Assembly (NCBI GenBank): GCA_029861675.1
Contig: JAOTYV010000016.1
Coordinates: 1-29,879 of the forward strand
Length of the DNA stretch: 29,879 nucleotides
From: Alphaproteobacteria bacterium
GTDB lineage: Bacteria > Pseudomonadota > Alphaproteobacteria > UBA8366
Direction of reading: 5' to 3'
How positions within the stretch are numbered: the first letter of the stretch is position 1; each line of letters opens with the position of its first letter. This document shows positions 15,046 to 23,067 of the stretch, piece by piece. The position numbers and the translations under genes are program-made. The notes under the pieces were generated by a model. The model was given only the letters and a program-made list of their open reading frames with translations. It searched no databases and had not been told where the DNA came from.

Positions 15046-15224
15046 CGTCCTTGCAAGTTCATCCGGCAAGGCGCGGGTCGCGCCGCGATGCTGGCGCGCG
15101 CAACGCGGCCGGTGGGCTCGCAAGGCCGCCCGCCGGGTCGCGTTTCCCGCCCCCTCGGTGCGTCGGACACGCTTGACGATGCGCCGGCATCGCCGGCGCG
15201 CGTCCTCCTGCCGAGGAAACGGGA

Positions 15225-15258
15225 TCCCATGGGTAACATCTGTCTGATTCACACCACT
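15225..15258 (-). repeat. Right terminal inverted repeat of the element
   Basis: This is the reverse complement of the left arm with one substitution, close to the outer end. Homology stops at once on both outer sides, which defines the boundaries. Confidence 0.95.
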
Positions 15259-15293
15259 AGGCTGCCGCAGACGCTTCGGCAAGCGCAAATCGC

Positions 15294-16175
15294 CTAACGC
15301 TGAAGTGTCAGCGTGCTCCAACCGTCGTGCAAATCGGCGTGCCGCAAGCGCAATCCGCAGCGGCCATAGGCGCCGGCGACCCAATGGGCCTGTTCCGCCA
15401 GAATGCCCGACACGATGAGAACCCCGCGCCCGGTCAGGCGTCGCGCGATGTCCGGCGCCAGGGCGATCAATGGCCGGGCCAGGATATTGGCGACGATGAG
15501 GTCGTACGGCGCTCCCGCCAGCAGCGACGGATGGCCAAATCCCTTGGCACACATCACGCGCACGTTCCCCGCGACGCCATTGGTGCGGAGATTACGCCGC
15601 GTGACCCGGACCGCTTCCGGATCGATGTCGGATGCCAGCCCCTGCCCGCGCCACAGCTTCGCCATCGCCACCGCCAGGATGCCCGAGCCGCAGCCGAGGT
15701 CGAGAACGCGATCCGGCCGTCCCCGGCGCGCCAATCGATCAAGCGCCAGCAAGCAGCCTTTCGTGCTGGCATGCTCGCCGGACCCGAAGGCGCTGGCCGC
15801 ATCGACCTGAATGCGGATAGCACCCGGCGGCGGCACATCGTCGAAATGAGAAGGATAAACGAAAAAACGGCCGATCCGGATCGGAACGAAAGACTCCCGG
15901 TTCTCGGCAAGCCAATCCCGCACCGGCAGGGGCATGCATTGAACCGGCGGCTCCGCGACTCCGGCCGCGGCCGCGGCGAGCGATATCGTCGCAGACAGCG
16001 CGATCCGGTCCGGCATTGCGCCGTAGTACGCCTCGACGACCCAGGGTCCGCGGCCGTCCTGCTCGAACTCGGTGACCGCCATGGCGTCCGCTTCGAGCGC
16101 GGCGGCGAACGTTGCCGCGACTTCGCCCGGAACCACGACCGTAACCTTCCAGCCGCCCGTCATCGAGCGGGCCAC
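15294..16175 (-). CDS. prmA: Ribosomal protein L11 methyltransferase (PrmA)
   Basis: PrmA trimethylates ribosomal protein L11 using S-adenosylmethionine in the cytoplasm. The 293-aa protein has an N-terminal alpha/beta substrate-recognition domain (about 1-100), the linker segment DAASAFGSGEHASTKGCL typical of PrmA, SAM motif I VLDLGCGSGILAVAMAK, an acidic ribose-binding position in ASDIDPEAV, and the IVANILARPLIAL motif that replaces NPPY. It begins at GTG 16175, and an in-frame ATG at 16163 (fifth codon) is an alternative; neither has a clear ribosome-binding site. It sits 54 nt downstream of uvrD in the same direction, so it is probably co-transcribed. Confidence 0.9.
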   Translation of the reverse strand: MARSMTGGWKVTVVVPGEVAATFAAALEADAMAVTEFEQDGRGPWVVEAYYGAMPDRIALSATISLAAAAAGVAEPPVQCMPLPVRDWLAENRESFVPIRIGRFFVYPSHFDDVPPPGAIRIQVDAASAFGSGEHASTKGCLLALDRLARRGRPDRVLDLGCGSGILAVAMAKLWRGQGLASDIDPEAVRVTRRNLRTNGVAGNVRVMCAKGFGHPSLLAGAPYDLIVANILARPLIALAPDIARRLTGRGVLIVSGILAEQAHWVAGAYGRCGLRLRHADLHDGWSTLTLQR

Positions 16176-16229
16176 GGAGAGTAGGAGAAGTGTGGGCTGG
16201 GTGCCGCAAGCCCCGAGAGCGTCATCGTG

Positions 16230-18500
16230 TCAGGTCTTTTCCACGAACGCCGCGACAACCCGCTTGGTGCCGGCATTGTCGAAATCGATGGTGAGGTAGT
16301 CGCCATCCACGACGCGCACATTTCCCATGCCGAATTTCTGATGGAAGCACCGGTCGCCCTCGGCGAACGCCCCGCCGGATCCGTGATACGCCTCGGGCTC
16401 GGTCGACACCAGCCGCGTGCCCGGGCCTTTTTGCAGGCGCCGCCATCCGGGACCGCCGACGGGCGACGCTTCCGCAAAGCCGCCTCCCGAATTCTCGCCA
16501 TAGCCGCCATACAAGCCGCTGTCGCTCTTTACCGTCACATGAGCCTGCGGCAATTCCTCTATAAAGCGGGACGGGATGGCGCTCTGCCAAAGATTGTGAA
16601 TCCGCCGGTTGGCGGCGAAGCTGATGGCCACGCGCTTGCGCGCCCGTGTAATGCCCACATAGGCGAGGCGGCGTTCTTCCTCCAGGCCCGCCTGGCCGCT
16701 TTCATCCAGGGCGCGCTGATGGGGGAACAGGCCTTCCTCCCAACCCGGCAGAAAGACCGTGTCGAATTCAAGCCCCTTGGCGCTGTGCAAGGTCATCAGA
16801 CTGACCATTTCTTCGTCCGACCGCTCGGTATTGTCCATCACCAGGCTGACATGTTCGAGAAAACCGCCGAGGTTCTCGAATTCCTCCAGGGCGACGATCA
16901 ATTCCTTCAAATTATCGAGCTTGCCCGGCGCTTCCGGTTTCTTGCTCTTTTGCAGCGATTCCGTGTAACCCGATTCGTCCAGGATCGTTTCGGCCAGCGC
17001 GGTGTGCGCAATGGTTTCCGACTGGCCGCGCCATCGGTCGATCTCCTGCAGGAAGGCGCCGAGGCTGCGCCGGGACGCCGGGCGCAACTCATCCGATTCG
17101 ACCAATTTTATGGCCGCGATGTACAGCGGAACGCCCTGCGCGCGGGCCAGCGCGTTGACTGCCTGTACCGTGGTCTTGCCGATGCCGCGCGACGGCTTGT
17201 TGATGATGCGACCAAGCGCCAGATCGTCGTCCTGCTGATGGACGATGCGCAGATACGCAATGGCGTCGCGAATCTCTTCCCGCTCGTAAAATCGCGGTCC
17301 GCCGATCACCCGGTAGGGCAGGCCAAGGGTTATGAAACGTTCTTCGAACTCGCGCGTCTGGAACCCCGCGCGAACCAGGATGGCGATTTCGTCGAGGCTT
17401 TCCTTCGCCCGTTGGAGCGCCTCGATCTCGTCGCCGACGATCCGCGCTTCCTCCTCGCCATCCCAAACGCCGCGGACGACAAGGGGTTCGCCGGTATTTC
17501 GCTCGGTCCACAGGGTCTTGCCGAGCCGCCCCTCGTTGCACTCGATCAGCCCGGAAGCGGCGCCGAGAATTTCCGGCGTCGAGCGGTAATTCTGCTCGAG
17601 ACGAACAATCTTCGCGCCGGGGAAATCCTTCTCGAAGCGCAGAATGTTGCCGACTTCGGCGCCGCGCCAGCCGTAGATCGATTGATCGTCGTCGCCAACG
17701 CAGCAGATGTTGTGGCGTTTCTGCGCCAGCAAACGCAGCCACAAATATTGCGCCACGTTGGTATCCTGGTATTCGTCCACCAGCAGATAGTGAAACAGGT
17801 TCTGATACTGCGCCAGGATGTCCGGATTTTCGGTGAACAGCGTCAGGCAATGCAGCAGAAGATCGCCGAAATCCGCCGCGTTCTGGACGGCCAGCCGCTC
17901 CTGATACTGCCGGTAGATGCTGAGAATTCGCCCATTGGCGAAATCGCCGGCCTCCGCGCCGGGAACCTTGTCCGGCGTAAGTCCCTTATCCTTCCAGCGT
18001 TGAATGACCGAAATCAGCAGCCGCGCCGGCCAGCGTTTCTCATCGACCCCCTCGGCGGCGAGAATTTGCTTCAGCAGCCGGATTTGATCGTCCGCGTCCA
18101 GAATCGTAAAATTGCTGCGCAGCCCGACCAGTTCCGCATGGCGGCGCAGAATTCGGGCGCCCAACGAGTGGAACGTGCCCAGCCACAAGCCTTCCGCGAC
18201 GCCGCCGATCAGCGCCTCGACCCGGTTTTTCATTTCACGCGCCGCCTTGTTGGTGAAGGTGACCGCAAGCAATTGATACGGCTGCGCCCGGCGGCTGAAC
18301 AACAAATGCCCGAGGCGGGTGGTCAGCACGCGCGTCTTGCCGGTGCCGGCGCCGGCCAAAACCAGCACGGGACCGTCCAGCGATTCGACCGCCACGCGTT
18401 GCGCGTCGTTCAGGCCTTCAAGGTAAGCCGGCTGGGCATCGGGCCGCATCGGAGCGGCAACGGCATCCGCCATCGGCATGTCATCGAGTGGGTCGCTCAT
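16230..18500 (-). CDS. uvrD: DNA helicase UvrD/PcrA-type (superfamily 1A)
   Basis: This 3'-5' helicase acts in nucleotide excision repair and mismatch repair. From ATG 18500 the protein is 756 aa, normal for the family. All helicase motifs are seen: the Q motif LNDAQ (30-34), Walker A GAGTGKT (50-56), Ia VTFTNKAAREM, motif II LLVDEYQDTN, motif III DDQSIYGWRGA, motif IV with QNYRSTPEIL, motif V TLHSAKGLEFDTV and motif VI YVGITRARKR. The poorly conserved C-terminal tail ends in a Tudor-like segment (KFGMGNVRVVDGDYLTI), as in UvrD/PcrA. An in-frame upstream start (18560) adds 20 residues without homology. ATG 18500 has no ribosome-binding site but a TATAGT box ends 9 nt before it, which suggests a leaderless or very short leader. 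Confidence 0.95.
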   Translation of the reverse strand: MSDPLDDMPMADAVAAPMRPDAQPAYLEGLNDAQRVAVESLDGPVLVLAGAGTGKTRVLTTRLGHLLFSRRAQPYQLLAVTFTNKAAREMKNRVEALIGGVAEGLWLGTFHSLGARILRRHAELVGLRSNFTILDADDQIRLLKQILAAEGVDEKRWPARLLISVIQRWKDKGLTPDKVPGAEAGDFANGRILSIYRQYQERLAVQNAADFGDLLLHCLTLFTENPDILAQYQNLFHYLLVDEYQDTNVAQYLWLRLLAQKRHNICCVGDDDQSIYGWRGAEVGNILRFEKDFPGAKIVRLEQNYRSTPEILGAASGLIECNEGRLGKTLWTERNTGEPLVVRGVWDGEEEARIVGDEIEALQRAKESLDEIAILVRAGFQTREFEERFITLGLPYRVIGGPRFYEREEIRDAIAYLRIVHQQDDDLALGRIINKPSRGIGKTTVQAVNALARAQGVPLYIAAIKLVESDELRPASRRSLGAFLQEIDRWRGQSETIAHTALAETILDESGYTESLQKSKKPEAPGKLDNLKELIVALEEFENLGGFLEHVSLVMDNTERSDEEMVSLMTLHSAKGLEFDTVFLPGWEEGLFPHQRALDESGQAGLEEERRLAYVGITRARKRVAISFAANRRIHNLWQSAIPSRFIEELPQAHVTVKSDSGLYGGYGENSGGGFAEASPVGGPGWRRLQKGPGTRLVSTEPEAYHGSGGAFAEGDRCFHQKFGMGNVRVVDGDYLTIDFDNAGTKRVVAAFVEKT

Positions 18501-18509
18501 GGCGGCAAC

Positions 18510-18535
18510 ACTATACCAAGCCACGCCGCCTGCAA
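18510..18535 (-). promoter_or_regulatory. Candidate uvrD promoter, very close to the start codon
   Basis: On the minus strand TTGCAG (18530-18535) precedes TATAGT (18510-18515) with a 14-nt spacer, shorter than optimal. The -10 match is good. Transcription from it would begin 0-4 nt from ATG 18500. Confidence 0.35.
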
Positions 18536-18581
18536 GCCGCCTATCGACGCAGGCCTCCAATCAAATGCATTTCCCGGATCG

Positions 18582-20354
18582 TCAGCGTTCTTCGCCCGCC
18601 GCCTCGCGCACCGTAAGGATGGCGCGGCTATGGGCATGCATCACGTCGCGCTGATGGACGATGCCGACGAGCACCATCGATTCGAGCGAATCGACGACGG
18701 GAACGTGATCCTCGTCTTCGCCCTCCATGAGCCGGAATGCCCGACCCAAATCGTCCGATTCGGCCAAGACGGGCGGATGCAGATGCATGACATCCTGGGC
18801 ATTCAGCAAAGTGTCCAGCGAGGTATCGAATGCGCTGTCCGCGAGGTCGTTCAGGGCAATCGTGCCCTGCAGCGCGCCATTTTCATCGATCACGAATACC
18901 ATCCCGAAATGCGACCGCATGATCTGCATCCGCACGGTCGAAAGCGTATCGCCGGGTGTGACGGTGATATGATCCTTCCGCATGATTTCGCTCACCCCGA
19001 TCGACTGCAGGAGCCTTTGTTCCCGCGCGCCTTCCAGGCTGATGCCGCTACTCTCAAGCTGCCAGGTAAAAAACGAATGGCCGAAGAGATACCGCGTCAA
19101 CGTGGTCGCGAGCACCGTCGCCAGCATGACGGCAACCGTAAGGGCGTAATTCCCGGTCAGTTCGAACACGATCAGGATGGTCGAAATCGGCGCGCCCAGA
19201 ACGGCGCCCGCAACCGCGCCCATGCCCACCAGCGTATAAGCGGAATGGCCCGACGACAATTCCGGAAAAACGGAGGTCGCAATGACGCCATAGGCGCCGC
19301 CGGTCATCGCCCCAAGAAACAATGAGGGTGAAAAGACGCCGCCGCCGAAGCCGCTGCCCAGACAGATCGCGGTAGCCGCCACCTTGGCGAAAATCAGGAT
19401 GAGCATCGTGAACAGCACGAGCTGCCCGTTCAACGCCATATCGGTCGCCTCGTACCCGACGCCGAGAATATGCGGGTAGAACAGCGCAAGAATGCCAACC
19501 GCAAATCCGCCGATCGCCGGCCGCAGCCAGATCGGCACGCTGGCCTGCTGAAATACCGACGTGGTGACGGCAATCAGCCGCATGAAGATGACCGCAACGA
19601 TGGCGCTGACAACGCCCAGAAACGCAAAGGCGGGAAACTCGAAGAACGAGTTGATCTCACCGGTCGGCACGATGAAGGCGGGAAAATCGCCAAAATAGAC
19701 ACGGCTGAGCACGGTGCCGGTAACCGCCGCAATGACCACCGGCGCGAACGCGCTCAACGCATAGTGGCCGAGCACCACCTCCAACGCGAAAAATACGCCG
19801 GCGATCGGTGCGTTAAACGATGCGGCCACCGCCGTGGCGACGCCGCAGCCGAGAATTGTGCGGGACAACGCGCGGCCGAGATGCAGCTTTTCCGCGATGA
19901 AAGCGCTGAGACTAGCGCCGAAATGGACGACCGGACCTTCCCGGCCGGTCGATGCACCGGTGCCAAGCGATATCGCGCTGACGGCCGCGGCGCCGAGACC
20001 GGCGCGCAAAGACATTCGGCCATTGCGCAACGCACCGGCGGCGATGACGTCGGCCACGCCTTCGGGCCGTTGCGACGGCATGATCAGCCGCACCAGCACG
20101 CCGACCAGCAAGCCGCCTGCGGTCGTCGTTAAGAGAATGCGCCACCACGGCAACAGGCTGATCTGGCCATGCACCCGTTCGCCCCATTCACCGATCGAGG
20201 CGAATTGGACCGCCGCGACCGCTTCGCGGAATACGATGGCGCAGCCGCCGGCGACGAGGCCGGTTACCACAGCCAGAACCGACAGAATGACCTGCTCATG
20301 ACGGGTCAGGCGGCCGATACGGCGGAGAATGTGCGACAGGTCGAATTTAGCCAC
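18582..20354 (-). CDS. CLC-family chloride channel/transporter with two CBS domains
   Basis: This inner-membrane CLC protein moves chloride or another anion, possibly in exchange for protons. At 590 aa it has the CLC membrane core (about 20-435) and two C-terminal CBS domains (about 450-575), which usually bind adenine nucleotides and modulate transport. The second CLC motif GREGP is intact (137-141, gating Glu139), and the third motif lies in GSGFGGGVFSPSL (333-345). The first motif, normally GSGIP, is degenerate (PEGVADV near residue 100). The E. coli proton-relay Glu203 position aligns to Val193 in ALEVVLGHY. The start is GTG 20354 without a clear ribosome-binding site. It lies 81 nt upstream of uvrD and 90 nt downstream of the diguanylate cyclase gene. 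Confidence 0.92.
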   Translation of the reverse strand: MAKFDLSHILRRIGRLTRHEQVILSVLAVVTGLVAGGCAIVFREAVAAVQFASIGEWGERVHGQISLLPWWRILLTTTAGGLLVGVLVRLIMPSQRPEGVADVIAAGALRNGRMSLRAGLGAAAVSAISLGTGASTGREGPVVHFGASLSAFIAEKLHLGRALSRTILGCGVATAVAASFNAPIAGVFFALEVVLGHYALSAFAPVVIAAVTGTVLSRVYFGDFPAFIVPTGEINSFFEFPAFAFLGVVSAIVAVIFMRLIAVTTSVFQQASVPIWLRPAIGGFAVGILALFYPHILGVGYEATDMALNGQLVLFTMLILIFAKVAATAICLGSGFGGGVFSPSLFLGAMTGGAYGVIATSVFPELSSGHSAYTLVGMGAVAGAVLGAPISTILIVFELTGNYALTVAVMLATVLATTLTRYLFGHSFFTWQLESSGISLEGAREQRLLQSIGVSEIMRKDHITVTPGDTLSTVRMQIMRSHFGMVFVIDENGALQGTIALNDLADSAFDTSLDTLLNAQDVMHLHPPVLAESDDLGRAFRLMEGEDEDHVPVVDSLESMVLVGIVHQRDVMHAHSRAILTVREAAGEER

Positions 20355-20386
20355 GTCTACGACACTTCGAGCGAGGGTGACCGCAA

Positions 20387-20413
20387 CCTATAGGGAAAGG
20401 CGGCGTCGGCCAA
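20387..20413 (-). promoter_or_regulatory. Candidate promoter for the CLC gene
   Basis: On the minus strand TTGGCC (20408-20413) is followed after 15 nt by TATAGG (20387-20392). TTGACC (20414-20419) directly upstream is a better -35, but its spacer is 21 nt. It lies in the 90-nt gap between the cyclase stop and the CLC start. Confidence 0.3.
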
Positions 20414-20444
20414 GGTCAACAATCGCCGGACGGTACCGGCCGCC

Positions 20445-21503
20445 TCAATCGGCGGCGGCGTTTAACTCGGTTTCCGCGACCACCCGGTTCCGGCCCATGT
20501 GCTTGGCTTGGTAGAGACCGTCATCGGCGCGCTTGATCAGCGCATTCAAGGCTTCGCCGGGGCGGAACTGCGCGATACCCATCGAAATCGTGATGCAGCC
20601 GATGTCCTCGCCGCTCTGTTTCTTGCGCAACAGCTTGGCCGAAATAGCCTGGCGGATGGTATCGGCAATCTGCGTCGCCTCCGCGAGTTCGGTTTGCGGC
20701 AGAATGATGCCGAACTCCTCGCCGCCGTATCGCGCCGGGATATCCTTTCCCTTGACGGACTTCGTCAGCATGGCGCCGACAAACCGCAAGACATGATCGC
20801 CGGTTTGATGGCCGTGCGTATCGTTGAATTTTTTGAAATGGTCGATGTCGCTCATGATCAGACACAGCGGCGCACCGTTTTCCATTGCATGCATCGCCTC
20901 TCGCCGCAGAGACAAATCGAAATTCTTGCGGTTGGCGATACCGGTCAGGCCGTCGGTCAACGCCTCTTTTTGAACGTCTTCGAGATTTTCCTTCAGCGTC
21001 TTGATCTCGGCGGACGAGCTTTCCAATTGATGGTGCAGCGCCTGATTCTGCGACACCATCTTTTTCGTCTTGGCCGCCAGCGCCTTGACGACCTCGCCGA
21101 TATCGGCGCCGTCAGTATCCGCCGTCAGCAGGTCGACACCGGCTTCCAGGGTATTGCCGAACAGTTCGGCATCGTCGGTGGCCCTCTCGATCAGGGACAT
21201 GGCCTTGCCGACCGTCAGCGCCATCTGGTTGCCGGTCTGCTGGATCGCCGCGCCCTCGTTCAAATTGCCAAAAAATTTATTGAAAATTTCCGTGTTCTGC
21301 GCCTCGTTGAATTCTTGGGAATTGCTGATCAACACATCCAGCGCCTTCGTCAGGGCCGGGTCGCGATCGCTGACATAGGTATACCAAACCGTGAAATTTT
21401 GCGGGGTCGCCGGGACATTGTGCTGCACCATCAGGTCGATGGCGGCATTCGCATATTGCGTCGCCTGTCCCAGATCGTCGAAGAAATCCACTGCCGCCCC
21501 CAA
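20445..21503 (-). CDS. Diguanylate cyclase (GGDEF domain protein)
   Basis: The predicted activity is synthesis of cyclic di-GMP from two GTP, controlling surface and motility behaviour. The 352-aa protein has no signal peptide or membrane segment, so it is cytoplasmic. The N-terminal region (about 12-130) contains YANAAIDLMVQHN and TPQNFTVWYTYVS, a conserved but little-studied module I recall from alphaproteobacterial cyclases. A heptad-like coiled coil follows (about 145-190), then the GGDEF domain with LTDGLTGIANRK, SDIDHFKKFND and active-site GGEEF (260-264). The inhibitory-site RxxD is changed to KGKD (251-254). The start is uncertain: TTG 21503 opens the frame, and GTG 21491 has a GGGGG stretch 5 nt upstream and would give 348 aa. 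Confidence 0.92.
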   Translation of the reverse strand: MGAAVDFFDDLGQATQYANAAIDLMVQHNVPATPQNFTVWYTYVSDRDPALTKALDVLISNSQEFNEAQNTEIFNKFFGNLNEGAAIQQTGNQMALTVGKAMSLIERATDDAELFGNTLEAGVDLLTADTDGADIGEVVKALAAKTKKMVSQNQALHHQLESSSAEIKTLKENLEDVQKEALTDGLTGIANRKNFDLSLRREAMHAMENGAPLCLIMSDIDHFKKFNDTHGHQTGDHVLRFVGAMLTKSVKGKDIPARYGGEEFGIILPQTELAEATQIADTIRQAISAKLLRKKQSGEDIGCITISMGIAQFRPGEALNALIKRADDGLYQAKHMGRNRVVAETELNAAAD

Positions 21504-21562
21504 ACCATTGTGAATGAGCGGTAAAGTAGTGGAACTATTCTAAAAAATGCTTAACAAACGCG

Positions 21563-22051
21563 CTATTCAGACCTCCGGCGCACGCCGAGAACCCGCCCCA
21601 CAACGGGCGGAATATCGAGCGCGGCGTGCGACCGCATGATCGCCTCCAGTCGTGCGACAATCGCCGGCCCCATCGCACCTACCCGCCGGTTGGAAAGGTC
21701 GATATGCAGCGATAACAGTTCGTTGGTGGCGGCGAGATACCCTTTTTCCGCGTGATACATGGTGTGGATATAGCGGAATTTTTTCGTGTCATGTTCCAGG
21801 AGCTGCGTGGTAAAGCGCAGGGGATCGCCTTCCATCACCTCCTGAACATAGGTAACGTTCATGTCGGCGACGAACGTCGTCACTTTCGCCTGTTCCTTGT
21901 ACGGATGATCCAAACCGATGTAGTCAAGGAAGGCATCCGTCGCATTGTCGAAGGCGAGCACGTAGTAGGCCACATTCATGTGGCCGTTGTAATCGATCCA
22001 TTCGGGGCGGACGGGTTCGCTGTGCAGTTCCAGCGGCGCGGGAATTTTCAT
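21563..22051 (-). CDS. Acyl-CoA thioesterase, hotdog fold (4HBT-like)
   Basis: This is a small cytoplasmic enzyme predicted to hydrolyse an acyl-CoA thioester. The 162-aa protein shows the 4HBT-type signature PEWIDYNGHMNVAYYVLAF near the N-terminus, with Asp and His-Met-Asn at positions used for catalysis in the family, followed by beta strands typical of a single hotdog domain (VTYVQEVMEGDPLRF, TTQLLEHDTKKFRYIHTMYH). The pattern resembles thioesterases linked to carnitine or betaine degradation, but no such genes are nearby, so the substrate is unknown. The frame extends upstream to 22159, but ATG 22051 has AGGG 8 nt before it and matches family length. It is divergent from the symporter gene and lies upstream of the diguanylate cyclase gene. 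Confidence 0.85.
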   Translation of the reverse strand: MKIPAPLELHSEPVRPEWIDYNGHMNVAYYVLAFDNATDAFLDYIGLDHPYKEQAKVTTFVADMNVTYVQEVMEGDPLRFTTQLLEHDTKKFRYIHTMYHAEKGYLAATNELLSLHIDLSNRRVGAMGPAIVARLEAIMRSHAALDIPPVVGRVLGVRRRSE

Positions 22052-22087
22052 GGCTCGGACCCTAGCGAAAGGATCGAGGGCTTGGCA

Positions 22088-22117
22088 ACTATGGATGCGA
22101 AATTTACGGAAATTCAA
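22088..22117 (-). promoter_or_regulatory. Candidate promoter for the thioesterase gene
   Basis: On the minus strand TTGAAT (22112-22117) and CATAGT (22088-22093) are separated by 18 nt, in the 68-nt divergent gap. Transcription would start about 30 nt before ATG 22051. No equally good pair was seen for the opposite gene; TTGGCA (22082-22087) is a possible -35. Confidence 0.4.
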
Positions 22118-22119
22118 CC

Positions 22120-23067
22120 ATGATTTCCATAACGCTGCACATGCTGGGCGGCCTCGCAATGCCGGTCATCGGCGCCAGCATATTTCTTGGCCTGCTGTTT
22201 CCCGGTCTGGCCGCCTTCGTACGGCCGGCGATGGAGCCGCTGGTCGTCCTCCTGCTGACCACCGCAATCCTGCAGCTCGACTGGTCTGCCGCGCTCACCT
22301 TCGGCCGCCGCCCCGTGCTCGCCCTGTCGATCGTCGCGTGGCTGCTGGTTGTCAGCCCGGTCCTGGTTTGGGCCGGCGGCACGGCGCTCGGCCTGGCGCC
22401 AATGCTGTTGGCGGCCGTCGTGTTGAACGCGTCGTCGGCGCCGATCATCTCGTCCGTGCCGTTTTGCCAGCTTCTCTCCCTCAACGCCGAACTCGCGGTC
22501 TTCTCCGTCGTTATCGGCACGCTGCTGCTGCCATTCACACTCGCGCCGGTCATTTTCCTGCTGCTGGGCGTCGACATGGCGATTGACCTGCCGGAATTCG
22601 CGCTGCGCACCGGAATTTTTATCGTCCTCCCCTTTGTCCTCGCGGCCCTCTTGCGCCGCGCCGTCCCGCAAGACCTGCGCAGCGCCTATCGGCGCGAGGT
22701 GGACGGCCTGACGGTTTTGTTCTTGGTGATTATCGCGATCGCCATCATGGACGGCGTCAGCACCCGTGTTCTCGCCGATCCGGTACGGGCGGCGACAATC
22801 GTGCTCGCCGCTTTTTCGGTCAGCGTGGTGCTGCACGCGGCCGGTGGCGCTATTTATTGGCGAATGGGCCCTACGGCCGGATTGGCCATGGCGGTGACCA
22901 GCGGCAGCAGAAACCTGATTCTGTTGTTGGTTGTGCTCGGCGAGGCCGCCGGCGATACCTTTACGCTCTATGTCGCGCTCGGCCAGTTACCGATCTACCT
23001 CATGCCCACGGTTATTCAGCCACTATGCCGAGCGCTTCTGCGGCGCGGCCGCCGGCGCGCTTCCTGA
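22120..23067 (+). CDS. Bile acid:sodium symporter-like membrane protein
   Basis: This 315-aa integral membrane protein has about nine or ten hydrophobic segments covering nearly its whole length, in the pattern of the BASS/SBF superfamily. That superfamily transports organic acids with sodium and also includes arsenite exporters. Features include a first helix [19 protein letters not shown], a Pro-containing unwound region around [15 protein letters not shown], and a second such region near [15 protein letters not shown], which would be the crossover sites of the fold. The C-terminus is basic ([10 protein letters not shown]). The substrate cannot be told from sequence. It is divergent from the thioesterase, and its last 45 bp overlap the 3' end of metH on the other strand. 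Confidence 0.75.
   Translation: MISITLHMLGGLAMPVIGASIFLGLLFPGLAAFVRPAMEPLVVLLLTTAILQLDWSAALTFGRRPVLALSIVAWLLVVSPVLVWAGGTALGLAPMLLAAVVLNASSAPIISSVPFCQLLSLNAELAVFSVVIGTLLLPFTLAPVIFLLLGVDMAIDLPEFALRTGIFIVLPFVLAALLRRAVPQDLRSAYRREVDGLTVLFLVIIAIAIMDGVSTRVLADPVRAATIVLAAFSVSVVLHAAGGAIYWRMGPTAGLAMAVTSGSRNLILLLVVLGEAAGDTFTLYVALGQLPIYLMPTVIQPLCRALLRRGRRRAS

Larger units (their letters stand above)
15012..15258. mobile_element. MITE-like element with 34-bp terminal inverted repeats
   Basis: The two ends (15012-15045 and 15225-15258) are inverted copies of each other with 33 of 34 positions matching; the only difference is A at 15020. The 179-bp interior is GC-rich and carries no recognisable transposase. 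Size, terminal repeats and lack of a transposase fit a non-autonomous miniature element mobilised in trans, or an internally deleted IS. I could not find a target-site duplication of 4 bp or more. TAG occurs at 15007-15009 and again at 15258-15260 and may be a 3-bp duplication, but that would be weak evidence. The element lies between two co-oriented genes, so it would be transcribed as a long stem-loop in their message. Confidence 0.75.
14982..15293. other. prmA-aminopeptidase P intergenic region (312 bp)
   Basis: Most of this gap is the 247-bp inverted-repeat element described separately. Outside it are 30 bp carrying the aminopeptidase ribosome-binding site, and 35 bp next to the prmA stop with a small hairpin (CGCTT 15272-15276, loop CGGC, AAGCG 15281-15285) that lacks a U-tract. 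Confidence 0.7.

Noticed and set aside
16227..19325. Plus-strand open frame of 1032 codons opposite uvrD and the CLC gene
   Set aside because: It lies antisense to two proteins with complete family motifs. Its translation is Arg/Gln/His-rich without domain character, as expected from stop-poor antisense frames in GC-rich DNA.
20427..20442. Terminator after the diguanylate cyclase gene
   Set aside because: The stem is only 5 bp (GCCGG/CCGGC) and no U-tract follows on the minus strand.
22120..23067. ACR3-type arsenite exporter
   Set aside because: The overall fold is shared with the BASS superfamily, but I see no diagnostic ACR3 cysteine motif and no arsenic gene context; the general symporter label is safer.
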